In this document: positions 1 through 7,220 of the stretch, in pieces
Numbering within the stretch: position 1 is the stretch's first letter
Layout: each line of letters begins with the position of its first letter
From: an uncultured Bacteroidota bacterium
Lineage (GTDB): Bacteria > Bacteroidota > Bacteroidia > Chitinophagales > Saprospiraceae
Assembly (NCBI GenBank): GCA_937876435.1
Contig: CALEIL010000391.1
Coordinates: forward strand, 1 to 8,097
Direction of reading: 5' to 3'
DNA length: 8,097 nt
Made by a program: the position numbers and the translations under genes
Notes under the pieces: model-generated
Databases searched by the model: none
What the model was told of the DNA's origin: nothing
What the model saw: the letters and a program-made list of their open reading frames with translations, nothing else

Positions 1-210
1 GAAGATGATCGTGATTGAGTAGCCACCGGGGGGATTCCTGATTAGCTACTCCGTTTGGGAACGGCGCTGACGACCATCTACCGACCGTAACCGGACCCGA
101 TGTGGGTCGACTGATATTGATTATCGGGATATCTGAGCGCAGTTGTCAAATATTCGTGGACCAGGCTGGTTCCTGGTGCACTTTTACAATGACCATTTTT
201 CCGATATGAA
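1..210. other. Intergenic region, no gene recognised
   Basis: No convincing coding region is visible. Plus frame 1 reads only E-D-D-R-D before a TGA at 16-18; this could be the acidic tail of a gene lying to the left, but five codons prove nothing. A 7-bp inverted repeat (GAGTAGC at 17-23, GCTACTC at 45-51) and a 5-bp hairpin (GACCC 94-98, GGGTC 104-108) are present without U-tracts. The minus strand carries a 16-codon ATG frame just past the efflux permease stop, with no support as a gene. Confidence 0.5.
160..177 (-). terminator. Weak hairpin downstream of the efflux operon
   Basis: ACCAGG (160-165) and CCTGGT (172-177) are perfect complements around a 6-base loop, about 35 bases beyond the stop codon of the RND permease on the minus strand. 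There is no run of T after the stem, so this is at best a weak terminator or an mRNA 3'-end stabilising hairpin. It may also be chance. Confidence 0.2.
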
Positions 211-3200
211 TCAGGTCACTTCTACGCGTTCCACCATTCTGCCTTTTTTTGTCAATAAATAAATATCTTCCAACATTACGTACAGGCAGGGGACAATCAC
301 GAGAATAATAGAGGTGGCGAAAACAATCCCAAAACCAAGAGAAATGGCCATGGGAATGAGGTGAAACGCCTGACTGGATGTTTCAAAAATAATGGGCACG
401 AGTCCACCGAATGTAGTGAAAGTGGTCAACATAATGGGACGGAACCTTCGCAGTCCCGCCTGGTGAATGGATTCGTAAATGGAGTACCCCTCTTTTCGAA
501 GTCCATTGGCATAATCTACCATAATCAGCGAGTCATTGACCACTACTCCTGCCAGTGCGATCATCCCCATCAGACTGACCAATGAAAGGTCATACCCTAA
601 TATAATATGACCGATGACAGCCCCCACGACCCCAAAAGGAATGGCACTCATGACGATCAAAGGCTGGATATAATTACTAAAAGCAAAGGCCAAAAGGGCG
701 TATATCAGTAATAAGGCAATGGAAAATGTCCCGTATAGTGAACTGGTGGATTCCCTCATATCGGCCTGACTCCCTTCAAAGGTCCAGGTTAACCCGGGGT
801 AGTCGGCTCTTAAGCTGGGAAGTACCTCATTATTCACAGACTCCAGAACCCTCGAAACCGCATTGGATGGTTCCACATCCATTCCTACATTGACTACTCT
901 TCTTCCATCCCGGCGATTTATGGAGGTAAACGCTTCCTTTTCAACGACTTCCACCACATCCATCAGTGGCACTTCTACGCCTTCTTCGGTTCGGATGAGG
1001 AAGTTTTCTAAATTGCGGATATTTTTTCTTTCCTCCAACGGCAGTTTTACACGGATTTCCACTTCATCGGTTCCACGTAATTGGCGCATGGCAAGTGCTC
1101 CGAAAAAGGCATTTCTTACTTGTTGGCCAACCTCATTGGAAGTCAGTCCCAGATCCCAACCGTGGGGCAGGAGTTTAAAATCAAATTGAGTCTTTCCCTT
1201 ATTGTAGTTGTCACTGACATCTCTGGTGTTTTCAAATGAATTCATGTGGCTGACAAAATCCTCGCTGGCACGTTCCAATACTTCAATATTGGTATGGCTC
1301 AGATCCACGCTGATGTCCTGACGTGCACCTCCCGGACCTCGTTCGGCTTCAAAGGTAATCTGATCTACTCCTCTGATATCTCCAATATTGTCTCGCCACA
1401 AGGCGATCACTTCTCTGGCCGACATATCCCTTTGGTCCGGGGGGAGCAACACTATTTCCACGTCTATAAAATTGGATCCGCGTACGTTGGTTTTTATGCC
1501 TTCTGCTACTTCGTATAAATTGTGTTCCTCAAACATGCGCCTGGTGGCGGCCGTTACATCTTCAGCCACCGCTGCGGCCTGATCGGTAGTCGTGCCCACC
1601 GGGAGACGGATACCGGCCTCTATTTCGTCCGCAGCAACCTCCGGCATCAGGATCAATCCCATGTGATCGCTCAGTCCATAGCCCCCCACCACGATCAACA
1701 ATCCGACCGCTGCGCTTAAAGTGATGTATCGATACTGAAGACATTTGTCGAGGAATGGACGATAGTATTGATCAATGACATGATTGAATCCGCTTGCGAA
1801 CTTCGCCTGCATTTTTTCCCATCTGTGGAAAATCCCTTTTTTGGTTTTTTTCCTGATGTGTCCCAGGTGGGAAGGAAGGATGAAGAATGCCTCCACCAGC
1901 GAGACTCCCAGGATCACAATCACCACCGCCGGAAGTGGCCACCAAAACTGGCCCGTTTCACCTGGTAAAAACAAAAGCGGGAAAAAGGCGATAATCGTGG
2001 TCAGGATACTGAAAAATACGGGCTTGGACACATCCTTCGTGCCTTTTATCGCGGCTTCCATTGCGCTGTAACCTCTCTGGCGATATTCGTGCACATTCTC
2101 ACCCACGACAATAGCATCATCCACCACGATTCCCAGGACGACCAGGAATCCAAACATGGAAATCATATTGAGACTTACCCCGATGATCGGCAATAGAATC
2201 ATCCCTCCGATGAATGAAATCACCATTCCCATCATGACCCAAAATGCCAGCCTGTACTCCAGGAACAGGGTGAGAATGACCATGACAATCAGAATAGCCA
2301 GCATGCCGTTCTCGGTTAACAAAGAGAGCCGATCACGAAATTCTACAGCCCGGTTGCTATCGATCCGGTATTGCACACCCGGGGGAAACTGGTATTCCTT
2401 CAGGATGGTATTTACAATATCCTCTATTACAAGCGGAGACTGATCCCCGACCCTAAAGATTTCCATGCTGACCGAGGTTTGCTGATTGTACTGACCGTGA
2501 AACCCCGTTTCTTCAAATCCATCCGTTATGGTGGCTATATCACCCAATTTCAACTGCCCGCCCGACTGAGAGGTAGCGATATTGATGTTCGCAAATTCCT
2601 TCGCCCATTGTTTGCGCTCCTGCATCCTTAGCATGATTTCCCCTGAGCTGGTTTCTACCGAACCCGCGGGAACATCGCGACTTGATTGCTCGATTAGCTC
2701 AGCCACCTGGCCCAGAGTGAGCTGGTATTGGCGCAAATTGTGGCGGGATATTTCAATCTTTGTTTCATATTCCGGCACGTTGTCCAGAGCGACCTGGGTA
2801 ATTTCGGGTTGGCTCAGAAAGCGATTGCGCAGGCGCTCTGCCACCACGCGCAATGTCCAGATATCCACATTCCCGTAAATGGCCACTTCCATTACATCGA
2901 GTTGACGGTCCTGGAGAATCACTTCGGGTTGCTCAATGTCATCCGGAAATGTGCGAATCCGGTTAACGGCCTGATCTATGTCCTGAAACGCCTTCATCCT
3001 ATTGGTCCCGGCTACCAATTCAATCAAGATTTCTCCTGATCCCTCCTGCGCTGTTGAGGTAATTTCTTTGATGCCCTGGATGCCCTGGATAGACTCTTCA
3101 ACCGGGAGCAGTATTCCCTGCTCCACCTCTTCCGGTGAAGAACCGGGATAATTGACGCTGACCTCGACAAAGTCCAGTTGGAACTGTGGAAAAACCTCTT

Positions 3201-3333
3201 TCTGGATAGTGAACATGGTATAGATCCCCGCGCCCAACAAAAAAAGCATGAGAAGATTTGAAGCGATAGGATTTCTCGCCATGTACGCGATCATCCCTTC
3301 TCTTGTGTCCCTATTTATTTCCTGGTTGGTCAC
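211..3333 (-). CDS. RND (HAE-1, AcrB-type) multidrug efflux permease
   Basis: Inner-membrane proton/drug antiporter that takes substrate from the periplasm or membrane and passes it to the adaptor and outer-membrane channel. The 1040 residues match the usual family length. TM1 lies near residues 25-42, TM2-6 near 342-487, TM7 near 538-556 and TM8-12 near 869-1022. Two large periplasmic loops (about 43-340 and 557-868) separate them, giving the RND duplicated fold. TM4 has the proton-relay pair D405-D406 (GIVVDDAIVV). In TM10 the AcrB lysine (K940) position is N933 (VVNDSLIMVD), while counterparts of AcrB R971 and T978 appear kept (R963, T970). It is the last gene of the operon, 11 bases after the adaptor stop. 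The GTG start at 3333 has little Shine-Dalgarno support; ATG 3294 (residue 14, MIAYMARNP) is a plausible alternative, since only a hydrophilic tail would be lost. Substrate is unknown; the family call is firm. Confidence 0.95.
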   Translation of the reverse strand: MTNQEINRDTREGMIAYMARNPIASNLLMLFLLGAGIYTMFTIQKEVFPQFQLDFVEVSVNYPGSSPEEVEQGILLPVEESIQGIQGIKEITSTAQEGSGEILIELVAGTNRMKAFQDIDQAVNRIRTFPDDIEQPEVILQDRQLDVMEVAIYGNVDIWTLRVVAERLRNRFLSQPEITQVALDNVPEYETKIEISRHNLRQYQLTLGQVAELIEQSSRDVPAGSVETSSGEIMLRMQERKQWAKEFANINIATSQSGGQLKLGDIATITDGFEETGFHGQYNQQTSVSMEIFRVGDQSPLVIEDIVNTILKEYQFPPGVQYRIDSNRAVEFRDRLSLLTENGMLAILIVMVILTLFLEYRLAFWVMMGMVISFIGGMILLPIIGVSLNMISMFGFLVVLGIVVDDAIVVGENVHEYRQRGYSAMEAAIKGTKDVSKPVFFSILTTIIAFFPLLFLPGETGQFWWPLPAVVIVILGVSLVEAFFILPSHLGHIRKKTKKGIFHRWEKMQAKFASGFNHVIDQYYRPFLDKCLQYRYITLSAAVGLLIVVGGYGLSDHMGLILMPEVAADEIEAGIRLPVGTTTDQAAAVAEDVTAATRRMFEEHNLYEVAEGIKTNVRGSNFIDVEIVLLPPDQRDMSAREVIALWRDNIGDIRGVDQITFEAERGPGGARQDISVDLSHTNIEVLERASEDFVSHMNSFENTRDVSDNYNKGKTQFDFKLLPHGWDLGLTSNEVGQQVRNAFFGALAMRQLRGTDEVEIRVKLPLEERKNIRNLENFLIRTEEGVEVPLMDVVEVVEKEAFTSINRRDGRRVVNVGMDVEPSNAVSRVLESVNNEVLPSLRADYPGLTWTFEGSQADMRESTSSLYGTFSIALLLIYALLAFAFSNYIQPLIVMSAIPFGVVGAVIGHIILGYDLSLVSLMGMIALAGVVVNDSLIMVDYANGLRKEGYSIYESIHQAGLRRFRPIMLTTFTTFGGLVPIIFETSSQAFHLIPMAISLGFGIVFATSIILVIVPCLYVMLEDIYLLTKKGRMVERVEVT

Positions 3334-3344
3334 CTGGTCTTCAT

Positions 3345-4547
3345 TTATTGAATCGATTGGTTCTGGTACATCGTTGAATCGCTCTCAGTTCGTAAAGGAA
3401 TCCCCTCCGTTACCGTGCTCAAATTGGTCGTGACAACCAATTCCCCATCCGATAAACCCTCAGAAATGTAGGCGTATTCATCGTCGAGCAACAAAATAGT
3501 TGGCTTTCGAATGGATAGCTTTCCTTCTTCCATGACCCAGACGGTTTGGTTGTTTCTCAAAAAATCTCGATTGAGTCGTACTACATCATTGACCATATCC
3601 CCTTTGATCCTTGCCTCGACAAATTCACCAATCAGAAGCCTGGGTAGGCCATCGTGCCTGCTTTGCCGGACCAGAGGATCCTCCACCCGAATCAATACCC
3701 TGGCCAGACGGGTCTGTTCGTCCAAAATGCCGATCTGGCGGTGCAATCGTCCTGTGCGGACTTCCCCGGCTGGCCACGACGTGGTATTTCGAATAGTGGC
3801 CTGGGCTCCCCGGCCGTGTCCATTATGGGGAATGGATATCCACTTCAATTTGTCGACGGGAAGCGTCACGTTGACCCAATAGTGATTGACACCCACTAAT
3901 CGACCCAGATCGTCTGAAACTCCTACACGGGATCCTATATTCACTTCTTGTGTAATGACCTGAGCATCAAAAGGCGCTGTAATCAATGTCCGATCGAGAT
4001 TCAACCGGGCCTGGTCGTAGGATGCTTGTGCGAAACTGATCTGTGCCTTGACCGCTTCGAGTTGAGGCTTCCGCAATACCAGGGACTTTTGATCTTCGGA
4101 TAATGAATCGCCTCCCACTAAAGCCAGGTCTTGTTCGGCGATATACTGACGACCCTGTTCCACCATCAGATCACTTTGGGCCTGGAGCAATTCACTTTTT
4201 CGCAATTCCAGTTGGATCTGATAATCCGATGGATCAATTTTCAACAACAGGTCTCCTTTGCGTACCAGTCCACCTGGTATGAAATCCGGAGATTTTTCGA
4301 TCACCTGACCCATGACCATAGAATTGAGTTGTACTTCTTCCTCAGGTTGGACGGTTCCGGTAGCCACAAATTCCGGTTGAAAATTGCCTTCGAACACGGT
4401 ATCGACGCTGACCAACATGGCGGTTCTCTTTACGGTGCCTTCGCTCTGGGCCGTGGGTTCGGTAGAAAAAATGTAATACACCGCAGCGGCCGCCATCAAT
4501 AAGATGATGACACAAATAATGAAAGGCACGATGCTGTTTATTTTCAT
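3345..4547 (-). CDS. RND efflux periplasmic adaptor (membrane fusion protein)
   Basis: Adaptor that bridges the RND permease and the outer-membrane channel in the periplasm (HlyD/AcrA family, 400 residues, normal length). Residues about 6-27 form one hydrophobic segment. The Cys at 12 lies inside it and is not in a lipobox, so the protein is probably anchored by an uncleaved helix rather than as a lipoprotein. The first half of the lipoyl/barrel-sandwich domain is near 68-110 (ATGTVQPEEEVQL, then GGLVRKGDLLLKIDP). An alpha-hairpin rich in Q, E and L spans about 111-185. The second lipoyl half follows at about 188-210 (LITAPFDAQV). A beta-barrel (about 222-315) and membrane-proximal domain (about 322-385, ending GLSDGELVVTTNL) complete the order. 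ATG 4547 lies 12 bases after the outer-membrane gene stop, with an A-rich leader and no clear Shine-Dalgarno, as is common in Bacteroidota. Co-transcription with both neighbours is inferred from spacing. Confidence 0.93.
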   Translation of the reverse strand: MKINSIVPFIICVIILLMAAAAVYYIFSTEPTAQSEGTVKRTAMLVSVDTVFEGNFQPEFVATGTVQPEEEVQLNSMVMGQVIEKSPDFIPGGLVRKGDLLLKIDPSDYQIQLELRKSELLQAQSDLMVEQGRQYIAEQDLALVGGDSLSEDQKSLVLRKPQLEAVKAQISFAQASYDQARLNLDRTLITAPFDAQVITQEVNIGSRVGVSDDLGRLVGVNHYWVNVTLPVDKLKWISIPHNGHGRGAQATIRNTTSWPAGEVRTGRLHRQIGILDEQTRLARVLIRVEDPLVRQSRHDGLPRLLIGEFVEARIKGDMVNDVVRLNRDFLRNNQTVWVMEEGKLSIRKPTILLLDDEYAYISEGLSDGELVVTTNLSTVTEGIPLRTESDSTMYQNQSIQ

Positions 4548-4559
4548 ATTTTCAGGTTT

Positions 4560-5999
4560 CTAATTCGGGAGATCGGCATTGTCCTCCTGTTCCCGAGCCG
4601 TGTCAAAATCTCCAGCCAAAGCCAGGTACAGGTCTATCCTTACCTGATATTGCTCCAGCCGGGCGTCCAGGATATCGCGCTCCAATTGTTGCTGCTGGTC
4701 CAATGAGAGCAGGACATCCAAATAATTGGTATATCCGTTCAAGAATTCTATGTTCAGTTGATTGTTGATTTTTTTAGCCATATCCACCCGGTTTTCCAAA
4801 ACCGCGATCCTTTGTAACAGAGTTTGTTCCCGTATCAGAGCGTCTTCTACTTCCCGAAATGCCGTCAGGACGGATTGTCCGTAGAGGTACAACCTCTGAT
4901 TTTTCACCGCCTCCGTTCGGTCAACTTCAGCGTTTAAGCGGCCCCAGTAGATCAGAGGGGCAAATAAATTGGCTCCCAGGGTGTAAGCCCAGTTGCTGAA
5001 AAGCTCATTGTAGGTATTGGATCGGGCCTGGGATGATAAATTGAGGGATAGTCGGGGAAATTTGTTTCTGACTGCCACAGCCATATCTCTGTCAGCAGCC
5101 ATCAAGGCGTTGTATTCCCGTTGAAGGTCTGGCCTTCTCCTGACCAAATCAAGGGGCAGGCCCGCTTCGGGCTGAGGGGGAATGCCTGGTAGCGAATCAG
5201 TCAGCACCGGTTCAAAACTCTGGGGTGGTTCACCGGTTAGAATCGCAAGTCTGTTTTTTAACAATTCAAGATCGGATTTATAGCCGATCTGCTGTTCCTG
5301 AATTTCTTCCAACAGTTGCCTTTGCCTCAGAATATCAACCCCCTTGATTTGACCGCTTCCAAACCTGACCTGGATTAAATCGATTATTTTCTGATTGTTG
5401 GAAATTTGTTCTGCTGTAAGATTCAGATGCTGTCGAGCCGCAATCAACTGAAACCATAATCGGGCGATTTCCGCTGATATACTCATGGCTGCAGCCTGGT
5501 AGTCATAATAAGAAGCCTGCATGTTGAATTCCTCAGCTTGAATCGAAGCTTTGATCCGACCCCACAAATCGACTTCGTAATTGGTGGAAATACCAATCTG
5601 CGTGGTTTCTCCTCCTGTGAAATCAGGCTGCGGCCGGCTGATGGCGGTTTGGGCACCAGCTTCGATGTCGGGGAATAAAAAAGTAGACTCTCTTTTAACG
5701 ACAGCCCTGGAGGCTTGCAATTGATACCAGACGCTGGCGAGGTCCTTATTATTTACCAGCGCACTGTCAACCAGTACATTCAGTTTCTCATCTCCAAAAA
5801 CGGTCCACCATTTGTCGGGAATGATAGCTTCTCCATTCACCGAAAAATCGGGTGGAACCTCGACGGGAACTTCGATGGGAGAAATTTTGGGCGTGCAACC
5901 TATGAGCAGGGGTGAATACAGAATTAAATAAAAAAAATGACTAAATAAGGTGTCTTTATTTATAAGAATAATACTTTTTATTTTGAATGTTGTATTCAA
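4560..5999 (-). CDS. TolC/NodT-family outer-membrane efflux lipoprotein
   Basis: Outer-membrane exit duct of the tripartite pump (OEP/NodT family, 479 residues, normal length). The N-terminus is a lipoprotein signal with lipobox L-I-G-C at residues 32-35, so Cys35 is the likely lipidated first residue. Two repeated OEP halves follow. Family landmarks are DKWWTVFGDEKLNVLVDSAL near 62-81, YEVDLWGR at 141-148, LVRRRPDL at 285-292, FREVEDAL at 381-388 and NGYTNYLDVL at 421-430. Glutamine-rich helical segments at about 220-255 and 395-460 fit the coiled-coil barrel. The start is awkward: the only usual start codon in frame before the signal is TTG at 5999, giving a long 34-residue signal, and an in-frame TGA (6003-6005) closes off an ATG at 6011. 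It is the first gene of the operon. Family and pump role are secure; the exact start is not. Confidence 0.92.
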   Translation of the reverse strand: MNTTFKIKSIILINKDTLFSHFFYLILYSPLLIGCTPKISPIEVPVEVPPDFSVNGEAIIPDKWWTVFGDEKLNVLVDSALVNNKDLASVWYQLQASRAVVKRESTFLFPDIEAGAQTAISRPQPDFTGGETTQIGISTNYEVDLWGRIKASIQAEEFNMQASYYDYQAAAMSISAEIARLWFQLIAARQHLNLTAEQISNNQKIIDLIQVRFGSGQIKGVDILRQRQLLEEIQEQQIGYKSDLELLKNRLAILTGEPPQSFEPVLTDSLPGIPPQPEAGLPLDLVRRRPDLQREYNALMAADRDMAVAVRNKFPRLSLNLSSQARSNTYNELFSNWAYTLGANLFAPLIYWGRLNAEVDRTEAVKNQRLYLYGQSVLTAFREVEDALIREQTLLQRIAVLENRVDMAKKINNQLNIEFLNGYTNYLDVLLSLDQQQQLERDILDARLEQYQVRIDLYLALAGDFDTAREQEDNADLPN

Positions 6000-6023
6000 A
6001 GTTCAAGTCATTTAGGCTAAAAA

Positions 6024-6052
6024 GATAAATTATTTCTATTAATTGTCCAAAT
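6024..6052 (-). promoter_or_regulatory. Possible promoter of the efflux operon
   Basis: In the AT-rich leader just upstream of the outer-membrane gene the minus strand reads TTTGG near 6047-6051. This could act as a -33 element, followed about 17 bases later by TAATTTATC near 6024-6032 as an imperfect -7 box. TAATATTTG, a -7-like box with one extra spacer base, overlaps the upstream element. Neither arrangement matches the Bacteroidota consensus fully. The call rests mainly on position, about 25-50 bases before the first gene. Confidence 0.2.
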
Positions 6053-6061
6053 ATTATTTAT

Positions 6062-6340
6062 CAGAGGGCCTGGAACCTATACCTGGGACGATTTGGTTTG
6101 GCCGGCCCATACGGGCCCGTACCGGGGGAAGATGTGGTAGGAAAAATGGTTCAGATCGAAGAAATGACTGAACCTAATCCCAGCTTGCCAGGGATCGATC
6201 GTACGATCGGTGAAGGAACCCGAAGGGACGGGGAGTCTTTTCGGCGGGATAGAGCTAGCCATAGCTCTGGCGAGGCTTGGTGATGAAGATATGGACCATT
6301 TTCCCTCTCGTCAAATGGACGAGACCAAACCTGTCCGCCA
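6062..6340 (+). mobile_element. Possible 5' remnant of a group II intron
   Basis: This GC-rich block is dense in short self-complementary stretches: TACGGGCCCGTA (6110-6121), CGATCGTACGATCG (6196-6209), and AGAGCTA/TAGCTCT around a 4-base loop (6251-6268). It ends with an ATG (6315) starting the peptide M-D-E-T-K-P, which resembles the MNETKPF-type start of some group II intron reverse transcriptases as I recall them. After these codons the reading frame no longer looks like a reverse transcriptase. Neither a GTGYG intron 5' end, an RT YADD box nor a domain V hairpin is visible. If real, this is a deleted relic. It could instead be another structured non-coding segment. Confidence 0.33.
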
Positions 6341-6456
6341 CAACCACCAATATCGGTTACAACTGAAGAAAGCAGACGGGATCAAGCTTACCGGGTATAT
6401 ATGAGTTGGTGAAAGAGGAATGGATCAATGAAAGGATATTGACAAGGTCGGAATAA

Positions 6457-6554
6457 AACCTCAAATTCGCAAGTCTAATTCCTGAGTGAGTAAACTTACT
6501 TTTAAAACATCGTTTTGCTCTATTAAGATTACTTTTTGGAGCGAATTTGAGGTT
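6457..6554. repeat. 98-bp element bounded by perfect 14-bp inverted repeats
   Basis: AACCTCAAATTCGC at 6457-6470 is exactly complementary to GCGAATTTGAGGTT at 6541-6554, with 70 AT-rich bases between. Inside are two small hairpins, AGTAA/TTACT and AAAAC/GTTTT. Immediately outside, AGAAC-CTT-GTTCT (6555-6567) forms another. The left arm begins directly after a TAA in the plus strand. It could be a MITE-like element, a large transcript hairpin, or the 3' hairpin of a decayed gene. No target-site duplication is evident. The repeat is certain; its role is not. Confidence 0.6.
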
Positions 6555-6645
6555 AGAACCTTGTTCTCAAACCCTTCCATTGCGATTCTCTGAAAAGTCG
6601 TATCATGTTATAAGTAAACACTGAACTATATAGACGGCAGGGTTT

Positions 6646-6724
6646 GCCTGGGAGGTTGGAGCCCCAGCTCCGACAAAATAAGGTATTATTGATAACACAG
6701 CCGGGGCTGTGTTAATCCCAGGGC
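6646..6724. repeat. REP/BIME-like double-hairpin element
   Basis: Two adjacent strong hairpins sit inside a shared outer stem. Hairpin 1 pairs GTTGGAGC (6655-6662) with GCTCCGAC (6667-6674) around CCCA, with one G-U pair. Hairpin 2 pairs TAACACAGCC (6693-6702) with GGCTGTGTTA (6705-6714). The outer arms GCCTGGGA (6646-6653) and TCCCAGGGC (6716-6724) pair with one bulged G, giving a three-way junction. Paired imperfect palindromes of this size in intergenic DNA are typical of REP/BIME repeats mobilised by RAYT transposases. A folded non-coding RNA is the alternative. The folding is visible; repetition elsewhere in the genome cannot be tested here. Confidence 0.5.
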
Positions 6725-6735
6725 AGAACTAAATA

Positions 6736-6752
6736 TTCACCAAAATGGTGAA
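6736..6752. terminator. Small perfect hairpin, possible bidirectional terminator
   Basis: TTCACCA and TGGTGAA form a perfect 7-bp stem with a 3-base loop. On the plus strand it is followed by an A-rich run. On the minus strand it is preceded by TTTTTATTTT and followed by TATTTAG, so the U-tract after the stem is poor. It lies about 107 bases past the higA stop and could end or trim that transcript. It may also belong with the REP-like cluster beside it. Confidence 0.25.
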
Positions 6753-6858
6753 AATAAAAACCCATATAACCTTCGGAGTCCCATTATTTGTCTACATCAT
6801 AAAGTTTTGGTTAATTTAGACCTGCCACATGGTCCGTATGGGCGAGAACAAGGAAAAA

Positions 6859-7218
6859 TCAAACCCCCAAAACAATGGAAGCATCTATTCCGAGCTTGAC
6901 ACTGATTTCCCGTGCCACTTTTAAAGTAGGTTCGCTTTTGCCATTTAGGTATTCGCTGACCCTTGAGGTACTTATTCCCAAAAGTTGGGACAGGCGCTTC
7001 TGGTTCAATCCCATTTCAGCCATTCGCAATTTGATCACATCGGAAAGAGCGGGTCTAATAACCGGATGGTGCCGTTCTTCGTAATCAACCACGAGATCAC
7101 TCAACAGGTTCAACTCTATATACCCCTGGGCATCCCGGTTTTCTATATTATCCGGATTTTGTAAAAGTTCTTCCATTCTTGCAACGATGGCGTCGTATTC
7201 TTTTTTGGTCTTTATCAT
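6859..7218 (-). CDS. higA: HigA-type antitoxin with C-terminal HTH domain
   Basis: Antitoxin and DNA-binding repressor of the HigB-HigA type II pair. It is 119 residues long, a normal size. The N-terminal half (about 1-55) is the acidic, helical segment seen in Bacteroidota HigA proteins. An XRE/Cro-type helix-turn-helix domain covers about 56-115. Its core at 71-94 reads from LNQKRLSQLLGIS to SRVSEYLNGK, the typical recognition-helix pattern, and PTLKVAREISVKLGI follows. ATG 7218 starts 2 bases after the toxin stop, so the genes are translationally linked. The antitoxin normally neutralises HigB by direct binding and represses the shared promoter. Family is clear from sequence; neutralisation and repression are inferred from the family. 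Confidence 0.9.
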   Translation of the reverse strand: MIKTKKEYDAIVARMEELLQNPDNIENRDAQGYIELNLLSDLVVDYEERHHPVIRPALSDVIKLRMAEMGLNQKRLSQLLGISTSRVSEYLNGKSEPTLKVAREISVKLGIDASIVLGV

Positions 7219-7220
7219 AT

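Larger units (their letters stand above)
6000..6858. other. Gene-free patchwork between the efflux operon and higA
   Basis: No intact gene is visible on either strand. The stretch begins AT-rich (6000-6060), turns GC-rich with many short palindromes (about 6062-6340), and then holds short interrupted reading frames (to 6456), a long inverted-repeat element (6457-6554), an AT-rich spacer, a cluster of hairpins (6636-6752) and a featureless tail. The sharp composition changes suggest debris of different origins. Plus-strand frames 6098-6283 and 6210-6404, and a minus-strand frame 6077-6262, lack protein-like character and overlap the GC-rich palindromic block. Confidence 0.6.

Noticed and set aside
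145..195. 16-codon minus-strand ATG frame past the permease stop
   Set aside because: It is too short to judge, with no ribosome site; it includes the weak hairpin and is likely non-coding.
361..4502. Many plus-strand frames of 60-123 codons opposite the efflux genes
   Set aside because: They are antisense to three complete, motif-bearing genes and show no domain features.
6077..6262. 61-codon minus-strand frame in the GC-rich block
   Set aside because: Low-complexity, proline-rich composition without a recognisable fold; it is antisense to the palindromic block and has no promoter or ribosome site.
6098..6283. 61-codon plus-strand frame (arginine-, serine- and glycine-rich)
   Set aside because: It probably reads a structured non-coding stretch; it overlaps another frame in the same strand and has no family resemblance.
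6000..6858. CRISPR array or tRNA gene in the large gap
   Set aside because: No evenly spaced direct repeats and no cloverleaf with a T-loop GTTCRA motif were seen; the hairpins there are isolated inverted repeats.
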